From Orychophragmus violaceus (lineage: Eukaryota; Streptophyta; Magnoliopsida; Brassicales; Brassicaceae), in contig CM058235.1 in the NCBI GenBank assembly GCA_030180135.1, forward strand, positions 91,736,535 through 91,800,534: a stretch of 64,000 nt of DNA. Reading direction: 5' to 3'. A program made the translations under genes and the position numbers. The notes beneath the pieces are model-generated. The model was not told the DNA's origin, made no database searches, and saw only the letters and a list, made by a program, of their open reading frames with translations. Shown here piece by piece: positions 11,971 through 23,857 of the stretch (positions are counted from its first letter, which is position 1; every line of letters begins with the position of its first letter).

Positions 11971-12371
11971 ATCTCCCCTTTTTTAGGATTGTGTGTCTCT
12001 TAAGTATCTGCACAACAATAAGACCACTACACATAAAGAACAAGTCGTATTCTGAACATTTGTATTTTTGATTAGATTTCTCAAACCTTAAATACTTGTT
12101 CCATGAACACAAACATGAGTTTAAAACAAGAGTTTTCGCAATTAAAACCATAAACGAAAGGTAAGACCATCGTACTACAAAAACAAACTCCCCCAGAATC
12201 CTAGACTTGTTCCCAAGTGAACCGATTTCCAAAAACAATAAAAAAACATCTAAACTCAATCGGCTTCACTCCCCCATAATCCTTGCTCATTTCAGGTAGC
12301 CACTATCCTCTTCTCCCCCTGCTTGGGAGCACACAATGTTAAAAACATAATGTTAGTAGCTAAGGAATTCA

Positions 12372-14133
12372 TTAGGGAGATAGATTCTTACCTGGCATGG
12401 TGCGAAGAAGACGCTGAATCACCTTAGAGAAAGTCTGGAGTGCCTTGGCAGTATCCTCAACTGCTTCTCTTGCTGCACGCGGACTACAACTCCCAACTGG
12501 TACCCGAACTGCTCCGAGAATTACTATCTCGTGCATTGTCTGAGTCGAGGATCGTGAAGCTGATGCACTGGAACTGGCTCGTCGTGGTGTATGTGTCCTC
12601 GGACTAGCACTAACAACCTTCTTCTTGGCAGACTTGGACTCCTCAGTCTTGACAAACACTTCACCAGATCTAGAGTCTTTCTTGTAGAATATCAGAGCAA
12701 TAATTTTCTCTCCTTTGAGTAGTGTAGCTGCATGCTGAAATTTCACCAGCCCAGTGATGATCCTTGGAAACATCAGCCAACATGAATATGATTCTTTGAC
12801 AATCCCCAGAGACAGGATTTGCTTGAAAATCATCTTCCCATCCATCTTTATTCATTGGGCTATCTTGTAAATTAACCTCGCTCTGTCAGCAGAGAGGTGA
12901 TGTTTATGAGTCGAAGGAATCCAGTTTTAGGCCGAGAGAACACTCAAAGCTGCATAACATGGTGGAAGTCATGTGGCAGAGAGGTCCTTTCATCCTGTTT
13001 TTCCTTCACTGAGAAACATAGCTACTGTCTTCATACTCTCTGTCTCAGCTTCAATGTCTACCCTTGTTTCTTCTTAATTCAACTCTTGAAGACCCAAAGA
13101 CTTGTTGATCGCAGCTGGAGAAAGCTCATACGGATATCCTCTAAACCAGACTACTACTTTCTCAAATGAGTCTTCCACTTTCACATTAGGTAAAGCAGCA
13201 TAAAATTCACCAATATGTTCCTTGACGTACCCATCTAGCCCAGTCACAGTTGACACTAAATTTCCATCGTTGATCAGTTCCAAATATCCCCATTCATCCT
13301 CTTCACTCATGTCTACTAAGCGTTTAGGCAATATACCCCTAGTTTTAAAGAGTTTATACCTTTCTTGATCCAAGGATTTTGAGACTTTGATCTTCTTGGA
13401 TACCATCGGCCTCCCATAAGAAGTTTTGACTTTGGACTCTTTCTCCTCTGGAACATGCTTCCTCTTTCTTGTCTGCAGACGAGTTATTCTCTCAGATTTC
13501 TTGTGTACCGAGATCTTGGTCGCAAAGTCATATCCGTCAGATTCAGTTTCTTCATCCGAGATCTCGATCATCTTCTCCTTTTTATTCTTTGAGCCTTCAG
13601 CCGCAGTTATATTTTCTTTACTCGCCTTCTTCTTGTTCTTCGATTTTCCAGATCTAGCGATGTTCATCAGTTTTTCTTCTTCCAGAACTGGAACTTGAGA
13701 CATTCGAACCGACCCAATAGCTGTCTCAATCCCTGTATCAATTTCTTCCGCCTCGGTCCTTTCCTTTTCAACCTCAGTTTCGAGGATCTCAGCTTCCATG
13801 GGAGTCTCTATTATGGGTTTTTCTTTCGCCGTTGCACCCTTCTTGTCACTGCCATCGATCTTGTCTTGGTATGCAACTATGGCGAGTGGGTTAAACTCGT
13901 CAACACTCCCAACTGGCTCTTCTTGAGATTATTTTGCAGTTGCATGCTCCATCGGAGGGTTGATAGGTGCGGAATAGTTCTTCTCGGAGCTCATGGTGGT
14001 TTGGCCAAATTGCACTGTTAATCGCTCTTTTAGGGTTTTTCGGAGATGAACAAGAAGTGAATAGTATCTCCTTCCTTTTTCCGCGAACATATACTTGTGA
14101 CTTTCTAACATCCCAATTTTTGTCGTCTAGCAT
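12372..14133 (-). pseudogene. Env-like / putative plant transposon protein ORF of Copia-A, broken
   Basis: Third coding region of the element, downstream of pol. The longest open part (13799-13074, 241 codons) is a Lys/Glu-rich, probably nuclear or coiled-coil-like N-terminal part followed by the 'putative plant transposon protein' domain (GYVKEHIGEFYAALPNV, then VVVWFRGYPYELSPAAINK). 12845-12372 continues the protein in another frame with a Ser/Arg-rich linker and a C-terminal helix-like segment. 14133-13900 contains an upstream piece. The 'env-like' label comes from the position in SIRE elements. I see no convincing signal peptide or fusion-type membrane segment, so an envelope function is not supported here. 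Confidence 0.7.
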
Positions 14134-14789
14134 TCCCAGTTTAGCAATGGACCCGCCTGCTTCAATCTAAAATTGATTTCCTGTACCATTCTGGTTTACT
14201 GCGACAAACCATATTATTCTTTCACACGAGTTGAAGTAGACTTACACATAACCAATTTAAACACATCCACATCCAAATCATGAGTTTTATGGGAATATAG
14301 ACATCTAATAATGAACACCACTTACACATGAATCAACTGGCTTTGAAAATATTGAAGTTACAGATTTCTTAAGACTTTCTTTGTACCTCCTGACGCAGTG
14401 CTTGTACTAGAATGTATCCTCAGCTCATGTTGATTCATGCATTTGGCCATCCAGATTTACATGGCTAGCTTTCACACTCCCATTCCTTTATATTGTCTGT
14501 GTCAGTTTTCAACATTTATCTTGTAGGAGAGAGCATATCTTTTCTTTTTCTTTTTTTTGACTTATTGTTGAGCTAGTTTTATCACTTGACTTCTCAAAAA
14601 CTAGCTCCAGTCTGATTTTTCTTGTCTTTTGCTCCCTCTTCTACGAAACCTGTACTAGACACAAACAAGATGGAATGGTAGGCAGCTCTTTTCCACTTCA
14701 TCATAAGACTCCAAGCTAAATCTGAGCTTAATATACACCCTGTGTCACTGCCTTTATCAGTTCTGCACACTTTCACAAACCGTCACATT

Positions 14790-17705
14790 TCACAAATGCC
14801 AAGTGCATTTCTCAGAGTGACAAAACGATTAAAATCAAGTGGTTTTGTAAAGAAATCAGCCAGTTGAGACTCAGTGACAATGTGTTCTATCATTACCTAT
14901 TTTTCTTCCACTAACTCACGAATGAGATGGTTCCTTATATCAATGTGCTTGGTTCTAGAGTGTTGTGCTGGATTCTTTGAAATACTTATGGCACGTTTGT
15001 TGTCGCAGTAAACCAGTAGTACTCCTGAATCCATCCCAAAATCCGTAGACATTTGCTTCATCCATAAGAGTTGTGCACAACAGCTTCCCATAGAGATGTA
15101 TTCTGCTTCTGCTGTAGAGAGAGACACTGAGTTCTGCTTCTTGCTCATCCATGCAATGAGATTATTCCCCAAAAAGAAACAACCTCCACTGGTGCTTTTT
15201 CGATCATCAACACTACTAGCCCAGTCAGCATCACAGTAACCCACTAGACTCTTGTTTGATCTTTTAGAATACCAGATTCCTAAGCCAACCGATCCTTTAA
15301 CATACCTGATGATACGTTTGACAACTTCTAGATGTGACTGCTTGGGCTTAGCTTGAAACTGTGCACATACTCCAACATTAAACGTTAGGTCTGGCCTAAT
15401 TGCAGTTAAATAGAGAAGACTTCCTATCATTCCTCTGTAATTCTTGATGTCCACATCCTTTCCTTCATCATCTTTTGTCATCTTGATAGTGGTGCTCATA
15501 GGTGTTTTGGCCTCTTTGCAGTGTTCCATCTTGAACTTAGTGAGGAGATTCTTTGCATAGGTTGTTTGTGATATGAATATTCCATCTCTTGACTGCGTGA
15601 TCTGAAGTCCGAGGAAGTACTTCAACTCACCAACCATGCTCATCTCGAACTCCTTTGTCATGCTTGATACAAACTCATCAACCAATTTCTGTGATGTGCC
15701 ACCAAAGATAATATCATCTGCATATATTTGCACCATCAAAACTCCTCTCTTTGCTCAAGAATGAACATAGTCTTGTCTACACTTCCCATGTTGTAGCCTT
15801 GATCCAACAAAAACCCTGTTAGTCTTTCATACCATGCTCTAGGTGCTTGTTTGAGACCATAGAGAGCTTTACTTAGTTTGTACATGTGCTTAGGATTCAG
15901 TGCATCCTCAAATCCTTTTGGCTGCTCAACAAACACTTCTTTGAAGAAATCCGTTCACTAATGCACTTTTCACGTCCATCTGGTAGACTGTGAAGTTCAT
16001 GATGCATGCCATTCCCAGGAACAACCTGATTGACTTAAGTCTTGCGACATGGGAAAAATTTTCTCCAAAGTCCACACCTTCGATTTGAGAATATCCTTGA
16101 GCCACCAGTCTTGATTTGTTCATGATCACTATCCCTTCTTCATCAATCTTGTTCTTGAATATCCACTTGGTTCCAACGATGTTTCTTTGTTCTGGTCTTT
16201 GAACCAGTTCCCATACGTCATTGCGAACAAATTGTTCCAGCTCTTGTTGCATGGCGAAGATCCAAAATTCATCATCGATTGCCTGCACATGCGTTTTAGG
16301 TTCAATAGTGGATACAAAACATGAAAATCGTTCCATTTCTCTGAAGTTTAGTTGAACTCCTCTTATCTTTCTTTCTTCTTAAGCTTCTACAATGATATCT
16401 TTGACAGAGTGGTTGTGAGGGACATGCAACTCTTTGCTTGTTTTCAGTCACTCTTGCACTTGTTCTTTAACCTTCTGGTTCTTCTTGGGTTTGAAGTTTA
16501 ATTTGGCTCCTCGAGTTTTCCTTTCTTCTCCTGCTTCTCCAATAATGTCTGTAGCAGAGTGATTTCTAGGAGCTCGTAACTCTTTCTTTGGTTGAGCTAT
16601 GTTCTGTATTAGATCAGTCTGACTCAGAACTTTCAAACCTCTAGATATTTTATTCCTTCCTTCGTTGTCGGATTCGCCTTCAGAGTTTACTCCTTCCCAC
16701 TGTGTGAATGAGTGGTCATCAAATACTACATTCACAAACTCCATTATGAGACTCGTTCTATTATTGTACACCCTGAATGCTGTACTATTCCCTGAGTAAC
16801 CCAGAAATATCCCTTCATCGCTCTTGGAGTCAAACTTCCCAAGATGATCTTTATCATTCATGATGTATCATTTGCAACCAAACACATGGAAATAGCTCAT
16901 GTTAGGAGTTTTTCCCTTCCACAGTTCATACGGTGTCTTGGTGGACCCTTTCCTGACGTCCACTCTATTGATATTGTAACATGCAGTGTTGATTGCTTCA
17001 GCCCATAACCTAGTTGGCACACTGTTTTCATGTAACATTGCTCTAGCCATCTCTTGAAGTGTTCTGTTCTTTCTTTCTACTACACCAATCTGTTGTAGAG
17101 TTCTAGGTGCTGAGAATTGATGACTTATCCCATGATTCTCACATAACATTCTCATTGTATCATTTTGGAATTTTCCTCCATGATAACTTTGAATTCGTTT
17201 TACACTTCCTCGCTCATGGATCAGATGAAGTGCCCAGATCCTGAAGCTTCTAGCTGTGTCAGACTTTTCCCTGATGAATCTCACCCATGTGAATCTTGTA
17301 TAGTCATCTACAAGCACAAAGACAAAACTCTTTCTGCTAGACTTTCGACTTGCATTGGTCCTATTAGGTCCATGTGAACCAAATTAAGAGCTGACTTAGA
17401 CCGAATTTCATGAACTCTCTTGTGTTGAATCTTGACTTGTTTCCCTTGATTGCATGGTCCGCATATCATATTGTCACTTCTTTTTATCTGAGGGACTCCA
17501 CGGACAATCTCTTTATTCACAAGAGTAGTCAGGTTTTTATCATTCATATGTCCCAGCATTTGATGCCACAGATTCAGCTCATCCTTTGCGTTAAAACACT
17601 TCATTGTGTTTCTGCACATGTAAGAGTTGTTGCCTGTCCCGACTCCTTGAATGACGGTCTCTTGATGCTCATTGATTCCCTTGCATTCAGTGCGTGTGAA
17701 CATAT
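14790..17705 (-). pseudogene. Copia-A pol: integrase, reverse transcriptase, RNase H (broken)
   Basis: Read leftwards in several frames. 17703-17308: gag_pre-integrs zinc region (LWHQMLGHMND ... CGPCNQGK) and the first integrase Asp (LVHMDLIGP). 17317-16868: integrase core, in which the second catalytic Asp is Tyr (IQSYHGGKFQN instead of a DHGGEF-type motif), with GVVERKNRT keeping the Glu. 16861-16448: the GKFDSKSDEGIFLGYS domain. 16336-15736: first RT half (NDVWELVQRP, KWIFKNKIDEEG). 15739-14897: YADDIIFGG, the RT thumb and RNase H (YCDADWA, STAEAEYIS). A stop at about 14897 precedes the last residues (FFTKPLDFNRF) that end near 14790. Frameshifts near 17310, 16865, 15930 and 15737 rule out function. 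Confidence 0.88.
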
Positions 17706-17812
17706 CAGTCCTTCATCACACAACTGGCTTACACTTATGAGATTTTCTTTGAGTCCCTGCACCAAGTAAACGTTCAGTTTTGGTACTTCAATTTCACTAG
17801 TTTGTCCCTTAC

Positions 17813-19739
17813 CTAGAATGTTTCCATGTCCTCCATCTCCAAAGGTAACTTTCCCTCCTTAATTGATTTGACCTTTTGAAGATTCTTCTGATCTCCAGTC
17901 ATGTGTCTAGAGCATCCACTGTCAAAGTACCATGGGAGTGTTTCTTTCAGTTCGTCTGAGACCAAGGCCATGTTACATCTGAATCCAAGACCAGCTTTTG
18001 TTTTCATGGGCCCATTCTTTGCTGTTTGATGTAGGCCAGATGTCTTTATCCAGATTTGATTCTTAAAACCATTCCAGCAATACATTCTTTGTCTTCTCAG
18101 CCAGTTTACCCTTTCCCTGAACCTTTTGCAGTATCCTTTGATATGTCCTCGATTTCTGCAGAACCAGCATCCATCTTTTCTCTTGTAAGAGTCTTTGAAG
18201 TCTTGATCTGCAAATCCTCCTGAAACGAAGTTTATATTCTCGGCTTCCTGCATTCCCCTTCCTGTGTATCCGAGACCTCTATACCCTTTTTCAGTTCTTC
18301 CTGCACTAAAGATTTTGTCCAGTTGCTTACTCCCAATAAGCATATGAATCTTTTTGTGATGCTGTGTTAGTTTTGCTTGCAGTCGAGCTGATGTTTCTTT
18401 TTCTGCTTTTAACTCTTGTTCTAGTCTGTCAGCCTTGACAACAAGATTCAGTTTATCCTTCATTAATGTCACGCTCTCATCACTTATCCTTTTCATGGTC
18501 ATGAGTTCAAGGTTTAGTGACTCAATGATTGCTTCAAGATGTGAATTCTCCTTAGTCAATTCCACATTTTCTTTTCCTATCTTGATTAGGGTGTCTCTTA
18601 CCTCTCTCAGATCTAAGTCAGGTTTTGATTCAGAGTCTGACTCATCTTCTTCTTCTTCAAACTCAGTAATACCAACGAAAGCCATAAAGTTGTTCAGATC
18701 TTCTTCACTTTCAGTGCTGTCCTCATCAGTATCTTCTTCAGCCAGTAAAGATTTTTCTTTTCTCCTCTTTTGATCATTGACACTCTCTATTTGAGTATGT
18801 CTAAGACCTTGACAGCCAAAGCACTTGATATCCCTCCTCTTGACTGTTGGACACTCAGTTCGATAATGTCCAGAGCCTTTGCATTCATGACACTGAATTT
18901 CAGCACGCTTAGCAGACTTATCTCCTTCAGTTTGTTTCTGGGAGGTGTTTGATTTCTTCTGAGATGATACCTGTCCTTGCTCTATCCTCCTTAATGCTCG
19001 ATCAAACCTTCTAACCAACATGCTCAATGGATCATCTTCATTAGTGACATGTTTGCTTGTTTCACTAACCGCCAGAGCTAATCTGCGTGGTTTCTTAATG
19101 CCTTCCAACTCCAGTTTGTGAGCTTGCAACATACCTACAACTTCTCCAAATGTAAGTTCATTTGTGTTCTGAGACACGCTTAGAGCAGATTTGTATGGCA
19201 TGTATTTGGCCGGAAGACACCTCAAAAACTTCTTGACAAGTTTCTTCTCCTTGTACTTCTTCCCAAGAGTTACAGCTTCCTGGGAGAGTGAACTTAGCTT
19301 TGCACTGAAATCTGCAATAGACTCGCTCATCGATCTTTAGATTTTAAAACCGTGAGAAAAGAAGATCCTTTCTAGAATTCTGCACTTTTTGAGTTCCCTC
19401 GAAGTGTGTTTGTAGAATGTCCCATGCATCTTTAGCATTTTCACACCCTTGAATCATTTCAAAGGTCTTCTTGGAGGCGCTGCAATGAATAACACGTAGA
19501 GCCTTGGAGTTGTATTTGGATCTTTTTGTTTCTTCTTCTGTCCAAGTCTTTTCTGGTTTATGTGTCTCCACGCCTTTTTCGTCTTTGATCATGGGCTCCT
19601 TCCATATTTCCGTGATTGCCTTCCATGCCAATGGATTGATTCCCCTGATCTGCGACCTCATCCTTGACTTCAAGAACCCATAGTTTCCAGCATCAAGAAT
19701 GATTCTTGTGCTATTCAAGAGCTCTTGATATCCTTCCAT
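17813..19739 (-). pseudogene. Copia-A gag and protease, interrupted once
   Basis: The N-terminal capsid piece (19739-19344) has the UBN2-like WDILQTHFEG. After a stop/frameshift at about 19343 the frame resumes at 19330 with ESIADFSAKLSSL and runs 505 codons. It has a CCHC knuckle (CHECKGSGHYRTEC), a second degenerate knuckle, an acidic stretch, a long heptad-like coiled coil, another CCHC (CWFCRNRGHIKGYC), and finally the protease active site WYFDSGCSRHMTGD. The large gag with internal coiled coil is typical of SIRE/Endovir elements. Confidence 0.88.
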
Positions 19740-19761
19740 CTTTCTCCTCAGGACGAGTGGT

Positions 19762-19774
19762 AGCTCTTATACCA
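19762..19774 (-). other. Copia-A primer binding site (tRNA-Met-like)
   Basis: On the minus strand TGGTATAAGAGCT, two bases from the 5' LTR. It resembles the usual copia TGGTATCAGAGC with mismatches. Confidence 0.7.
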
Positions 19775-19776
19775 AA

Positions 19777-20317
19777 TGAAAGTGTAAGGCTATGTGTTTT
19801 TCAAAGTAAAAGCTAGTAACTCAAACGATATCTCTGAAAAACTCGTGTATATTAGATTGACCTTTGTGATCTTACAAGAACACCTATTCTAAATCTAATC
19901 TCTCAAATTCAATGATCTATACCTAATCACTTGAGCTCTCACAAATTCTCTCAATCACACGCTTGACCTAATACTCGGCGCAAGCTACCTATTTATACAC
20001 AATAGGCACACACTAAAACTTAGCTCAAAACCCTCTATAAGATACACCTTATCTTCTTAGAGATATACATAAGAATCCTAAAAACCTTAACAACCCTAAG
20101 ATTTAAGATTCTCTTTTATTATTTATTAAATATCGTTTAGATACTCTCCAAGATGCATGTCCAGCTTAGCCACACTTCTTGGATCGTCCATGTCAGCTCC
20201 AGCTTTCAATCAAGTCCACTCAACAAATCTTCATGACGCGTTCCACACTCTGCTTGCGTGTGTCACTGCTTGAGCTACTTCTTGACTGAAACATGATGTG
20301 ATTCAACTATATCTTCA
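19777..20317 (-). repeat. Copia-A 5' LTR
   Basis: 541 bp, the partner of 11430-11970. Same length and ends (TG...CA), with scattered substitutions. Confidence 0.9.
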
Positions 20318-21019
20318 TGGCGGACCCATTAGATGCACTAGATTGAAATTTTTTTAATGTAGTATATTATTTATATTTAAGATATGTAAAATATTTTAGT
20401 TTATATAATATATATATATATATATATTTTCATTAGTAATATTTTTTATAATAAAACTGAATTTAAATAAATATATAAATATTAAATAAAAAGTATTTAT
20501 TAATATAACTTGTTACTTCGATGTGAACATATACGTCATTAATTTTACGTAAAACCTAACGTCGTTAATTTGACGTTAAGTTTTACATCGAATTAACGAC
20601 GTTGCGTTTACGTTGAAGTAACAATGTTAGATTTTACGTCGATTTAACAACGTATACGTTTACGTCGATTACTTATCTAAACGTATTTTTTTAGATACAC
20701 ATTTTATAAAGAAAAATACAGTTGTTATGTAGATGTAAAATCAAAGTAAAATTTACATGTTATTAACAACGAATAACAGACGAATTAATTCAATGTAATT
20801 TCGTCTCATATTTTACATCGAAATTATGTCGATTATTGTTACATCGAATTTACGGCGAATCATTTGTCGACATAATTTTACGACGAAATTATGTCGAATA
20901 TTGTTTTACGTTGAACGTTTAAGGAAAAATCTTCTTTCGTCGTAAATTTGTCCCAAAAGGGTTTTACGACGAATTTGGAACTAAAAAAAACTTCCCAAAA
21001 GACATGTTTTCTTGTAGTG
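20318..21019. repeat. CACTA 3' subterminal region
   Basis: The sequence resumes the CACTA element after Copia-A. A 66-bp or so stretch encoding the ORF2 C-terminus, present in copy 2 (60417-60483), is missing here; the deletion endpoints both lie at a CAT trinucleotide. A (TA)n microsatellite lies at about 20409-20427. From about 20520 to 21000 the motif TTTACGTCGA/TCGTCGTAAA repeats in both orientations, the transposase-binding type of CACTA ends. Confidence 0.7.
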
Positions 21020-21395
21020 TGTTACGCCTCTTTCCTATCTAAATACCAACGGCTTATCCAAGACCATGTTGTGGCTAGATAGTAACAGATTCCCACGCCT
21101 CTTCCCTGGCTAAATAGTCACGGATTTTACCAATCACAATCCGTGGCTATATTCGCGGTTTATCTGTAGCTAATTAGCCAATATTTTTTCTCGGCTTTAA
21201 CACCAAATTTCCGCTACATTTTTATTTTAAAATCAAAATATACAGCAAAGCAAAAAGAAAAAATATTAAGAACGTGGAAAAATTCCTCTCTCTCTTTTTT
21301 TTTTTTTTTTTTTTATCTCTTTATAGTCTTCTTCTCGAATTTGTTATTTTTGTGAACTTGATCATAAAATGTGTGCTTCTTCTTTTCTGTAAACG
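21020..21395 (+). other. Copy 1 upstream region of the F-box gene, cut by Gypsy-2
   Basis: This stretch aligns with 60616-61063, which leads directly into the F-box gene. It holds TAGCCACGG-type motifs and a CT/T-rich tract (21285-21316). Its continuation toward the gene lies 34 kb away at 55402, after Gypsy-2. The last five bases AAACG (21391-21395) are the target duplication. Confidence 0.8.
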
Positions 21396-22562
21396 TGATA
21401 TATCATGGTGGTTTTTTGGACTTTCGACTATGTTATATGTCTTTGTTATCGAGTCTTTTTTCGTGTTTGGAGTCCTTTTATGTGTGTTTACAGGTCTAGG
21501 CACGTTTGGAGTGGATTTGGACATTATGGCGCATTCTGGAGCATTTTGGAGCGTTGAGCCGAGAAGAAGATGTCACTGCCGATATCAGACATTTGTGTCG
21601 ACCGACACATCTTGTGCATCGGTCGACACAAGATCGTGACAGACTTATCTCGCACGTTTAATGAAGATTCATGGAATTTTCACCTTAGCCCAGGAATTTT
21701 TCATAATTACAAAGAAGCCCCAGACGAGTTTAGATCATTATATTAGGGTTTACCCACTTGTTTAGGGAGGCATTATTGAATTTTGAGAGAGGAGGGGCTC
21801 TGATGTTGTACTCGAGAGAGAAGAGATTTCGAACCCCAATTTCTTATTCTATTTTATGCTATTTGGTTTTCTATCCATCATGTCTATTGTTATGATTGCC
21901 ATGTATGAGTAGTTTACCAGTTAGGTTTAAGGATTCTCACATGGGATTTCATGGAATTATAGGTTGATCAATCTGTAGGGATTCATATCTTTCTAGTTCT
22001 TCATCTAGGGTTGTTCTTAATGCTTAATCTGGATTAGCTACCCATATTATTGTTGTTAGGTTGATTTCTGCAACGACAGTTGATTACGTAACTAGAAAGA
22101 ACTTAGATGAGCAATTTGACTATCTGCAAAGAAATTTGATTTTGGAGAATTGTAAACAAAAGAACTTGAGATTAATGCTTGTTTAGAACTCTAGTATTCG
22201 CAACGAACGTTGGCTTGCTAGGTTGTTAGACATAGATAATATTCGCAACGAAAGTTGGTCTGTTATAATTCTGTAATTCTAGTTCTAGAACTGTTTTTAA
22301 TTTGATCTCGATTGATTGGTTAGCCTATGTTCCTGATTTCCTGAGAACTCCCTTGACCTGGCGCTTTGCCTTCTGATTTACAACCGCTAATTTACTTTCT
22401 GTTTTGATTTACTGCTTTCTGATTTGCATCGTCTAGCTTAACCTGAATTTCTATAATCTATCGTTAGATTCTTGAGTCTCTTTGGATTCGACCCCTATAT
22501 AATACTAGTCACTTCTGTGCACTTGCAGTGTAAACTCTAGGGATTAAACTCTGAGCATATCA
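21396..22562 (+). repeat. Gypsy-2 5' LTR
   Basis: 1167 bp, TGATATATCA at the start and GCATATCA at the end. It carries a palindrome pair at 21595-21629 followed about 100 bp later by an AT-rich TATA-like block (CATTATATTAGGG, near 21738). The 3' part contains recurring GCAACGAAAGTTGG-type motifs (around 22080, 22200, 22245). Confidence 0.93.
21595..21629. promoter_or_regulatory. 21-bp-register palindrome pair in LTR U3
   Basis: GTGTCGACCGACAC at 21595 and GCATCGGTCGACAC at 21616, start-to-start 21 bp with a 7-base spacer. The 3' LTR has the same pair at 54438 and 54459, the first copy there being the perfect GTGTCGATCGACAC. Confidence 0.8.
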
Positions 22563-22568
22563 AGTTTT

Positions 22569-22585
22569 TGGCGCCGTTGCCGGGG
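22569..22585 (+). other. Gypsy-2 primer binding site, tRNA-Asp
   Basis: TGGCGCCGTTGCCGGGG is a 17-base perfect complement of the 3' end of Arabidopsis tRNA-Asp(GTC), six bases after the LTR. It sets the orientation of the element as plus. Confidence 0.95.
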
Positions 22586-22710
22586 ACTCTTTTGAGTCTT
22601 CGATAGATTTGAACTTAGGGTTTAGACTAGGTTTTTCGTTTTGTTTTTGGTTACTGATTTTTTGTTTTTCTTGCGTTTCAGGTAAAAAAAACAAAGCGAA
22701 ACGGTCTTGT

Positions 22711-22823
22711 GTGTCGATCGACATCGTTTAGCAAAGCATCGATCAACGTTCTTCCTGCATCGGTCGACACAAAGCGAAACCCGAACTGAAACGATCGTTG
22801 CGGTCATGTGCATCGATCGACGC
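22711..22823. promoter_or_regulatory. Palindrome cluster in Gypsy-2 leader
   Basis: Copies of the TCGATCGA-type palindrome at 22711, 22736, 22757 and 22810, with 22736/22757 in exact 21-bp register. The cluster sits between the PBS and the gag start, the same place where Gypsy-3 (57920/57941) carries a pair. Confidence 0.75.
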
Positions 22824-22843
22824 TTGACCATTACCTACGGTTT

Positions 22844-23857
22844 ATGTCTGATCGTGAATTGAGGAGTAATACGGACAAGGAGCTTGTGAAACTTGAACTT
22901 AAGGAACTCGCAAAGCTAGAGAGGGAGAACAGAAAGGCTCAGAAAACAGCTAAGATGGCAAACGTGGCTGCGCATTTGATTCTGATACGAGACGCTGAAG
23001 GTGTCCTGAGAGATGCGGAGAATAATCCTTACAATGCTCAAGGGAAGAGGATTGATGCTGAAGGGAATGTGATTGAGCAGCAGGTTGTTCAGCATGAAGC
23101 TGAAGCGCCGAGAGCACCAGAGCCTCCTGCTAGGAGGACACTAGCTGATTACAACAGACCTGATGAGTTATATGCTAACAGGTCTGCGATTGTCCCTCCT
23201 GCTTTCCCGAGGAATAAGTTTGAGCTTATGACATCCTACTACACACTTGTGGGGCAGCATCTTTTCTGTGGACTCCCGCACGAGCATCCGATGGATCACA
23301 TTGAGAAATTTGAGTCCTTAGCTACTAGGATGAAGCATAATGGAGTGACCTATGACTACTTATACTGCAAGCTTTTTCCTCACTCTCTTGGAGGAGAAGC
23401 TGCTAATTGGCTGAAGCAGATTCCACCTGAGACTCTGACTACTTGGGATGCAGTGAAGAAGAAGTTTCTGCGACAGTTTTATGATGATGGACGATCTGAG
23501 CAGGTTAGACAAGATCTCATGACCTTCATGCAACGATCTACGGAGCCTTTAAAGGCAACTTGAGTAGATTTAAGATGTACCAGAGAGATTGTCCTCACCA
23601 TGGTTTCACTGAGGTGCAGCAGCTGGGCATCTTCTTTAGAGTAGTTGATTTGTGGTATCAGATGGCTCTAGATGCTGCAAGAAATGAGAACTTATATACT
23701 AAGTCTCCAGAGGAAGCTAATGAGCTTATAGAGAACTTGATCACTAGCAACAATGTCAAGAATGCTGATAAGGAGAGACATAAATCTGGTGGGAAAGCTG
23801 ATAGCTCACAGATAGCTGAGATAAAGAACAAGATTGATTCTTTTCATAGTATATTTC
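22844..23857 (+). pseudogene. Gypsy-2 gag, first part
   Basis: Starts at ATG 22844 (MSDRELRSNTDKELVKLEL); an upstream in-frame extension has no ATG. It contains RRTLADYNRPDELYANRSAI and the Retrotrans_gag core (EHPMDHIEKFESLATRMKH, WDAVKKKFLRQFYDDGRS). A frameshift near 23555 shifts to the frame beginning SRFKMYQRDCPHHGF. Copia-B interrupts the gene at 23857; coding resumes at 31201. The Gypsy-3 gag at 58006 onward is a close relative and shows the expected continuous frame (TEALKAAWARFKMYQRD). Confidence 0.88.

Larger units (their letters stand above)
11430..20317 (-). mobile_element. Copia-A: SIRE/Endovir-type Ty1/copia element
   Basis: An 8.9-kb element with two 541-bp LTRs, gag, pol and an extra env-like region between pol and the 3' LTR, the arrangement of the SIRE/Maximus lineage. 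It is flanked by AGGCG (11425-11429) and TGGCG (20318-20322), a 5-bp duplication with one change. The uninterrupted paralogue at 60407-60413 reads AGGCGGA and confirms the insertion point. Stops and frameshifts in every gene, plus visible LTR divergence, make it an old, inactive copy. Confidence 0.92.
8391..21019 (+). mobile_element. CACTA (En/Spm) transposon remnant, split by Copia-A
   Basis: The right end finishes in TTTTCTTGTAGTG (21007-21019), the inverse of a CACTACAAGAAAA terminus. The left end begins CACCATCAACAAAATAC at 8391 and shares with the inverted right end the following TTTGGGACAAA-TTTACGACGAA subterminal sequence. Both subterminal regions are rich in TTTACGACGAA/TTCGTCGTAAA repeats, typical of CACTA ends. 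Inside are a TNP2-like gene relic and a Transposase_24 gene relic in the order expected for the family. Copia-A occupies 11430-20317. The 3-bp target duplication is not preserved (TTG versus TGT), so the left edge is less certain than the right. Confidence 0.75.

Noticed and set aside
12372..14133. Infectious plant retrovirus envelope
   Set aside because: No signal peptide, fusion peptide or anchor is visible, and the frame is broken. Only the genomic position is env-like.
8391..21019. Autonomous CACTA transposon
   Set aside because: The transposase catalytic domain is missing and both genes have stops. Only the ends and flanking domains remain.
22569..22585. tRNA-Asp gene fragment
   Set aside because: It is complementary to, not identical with, the tRNA 3' end and sits right after an LTR: a primer binding site.
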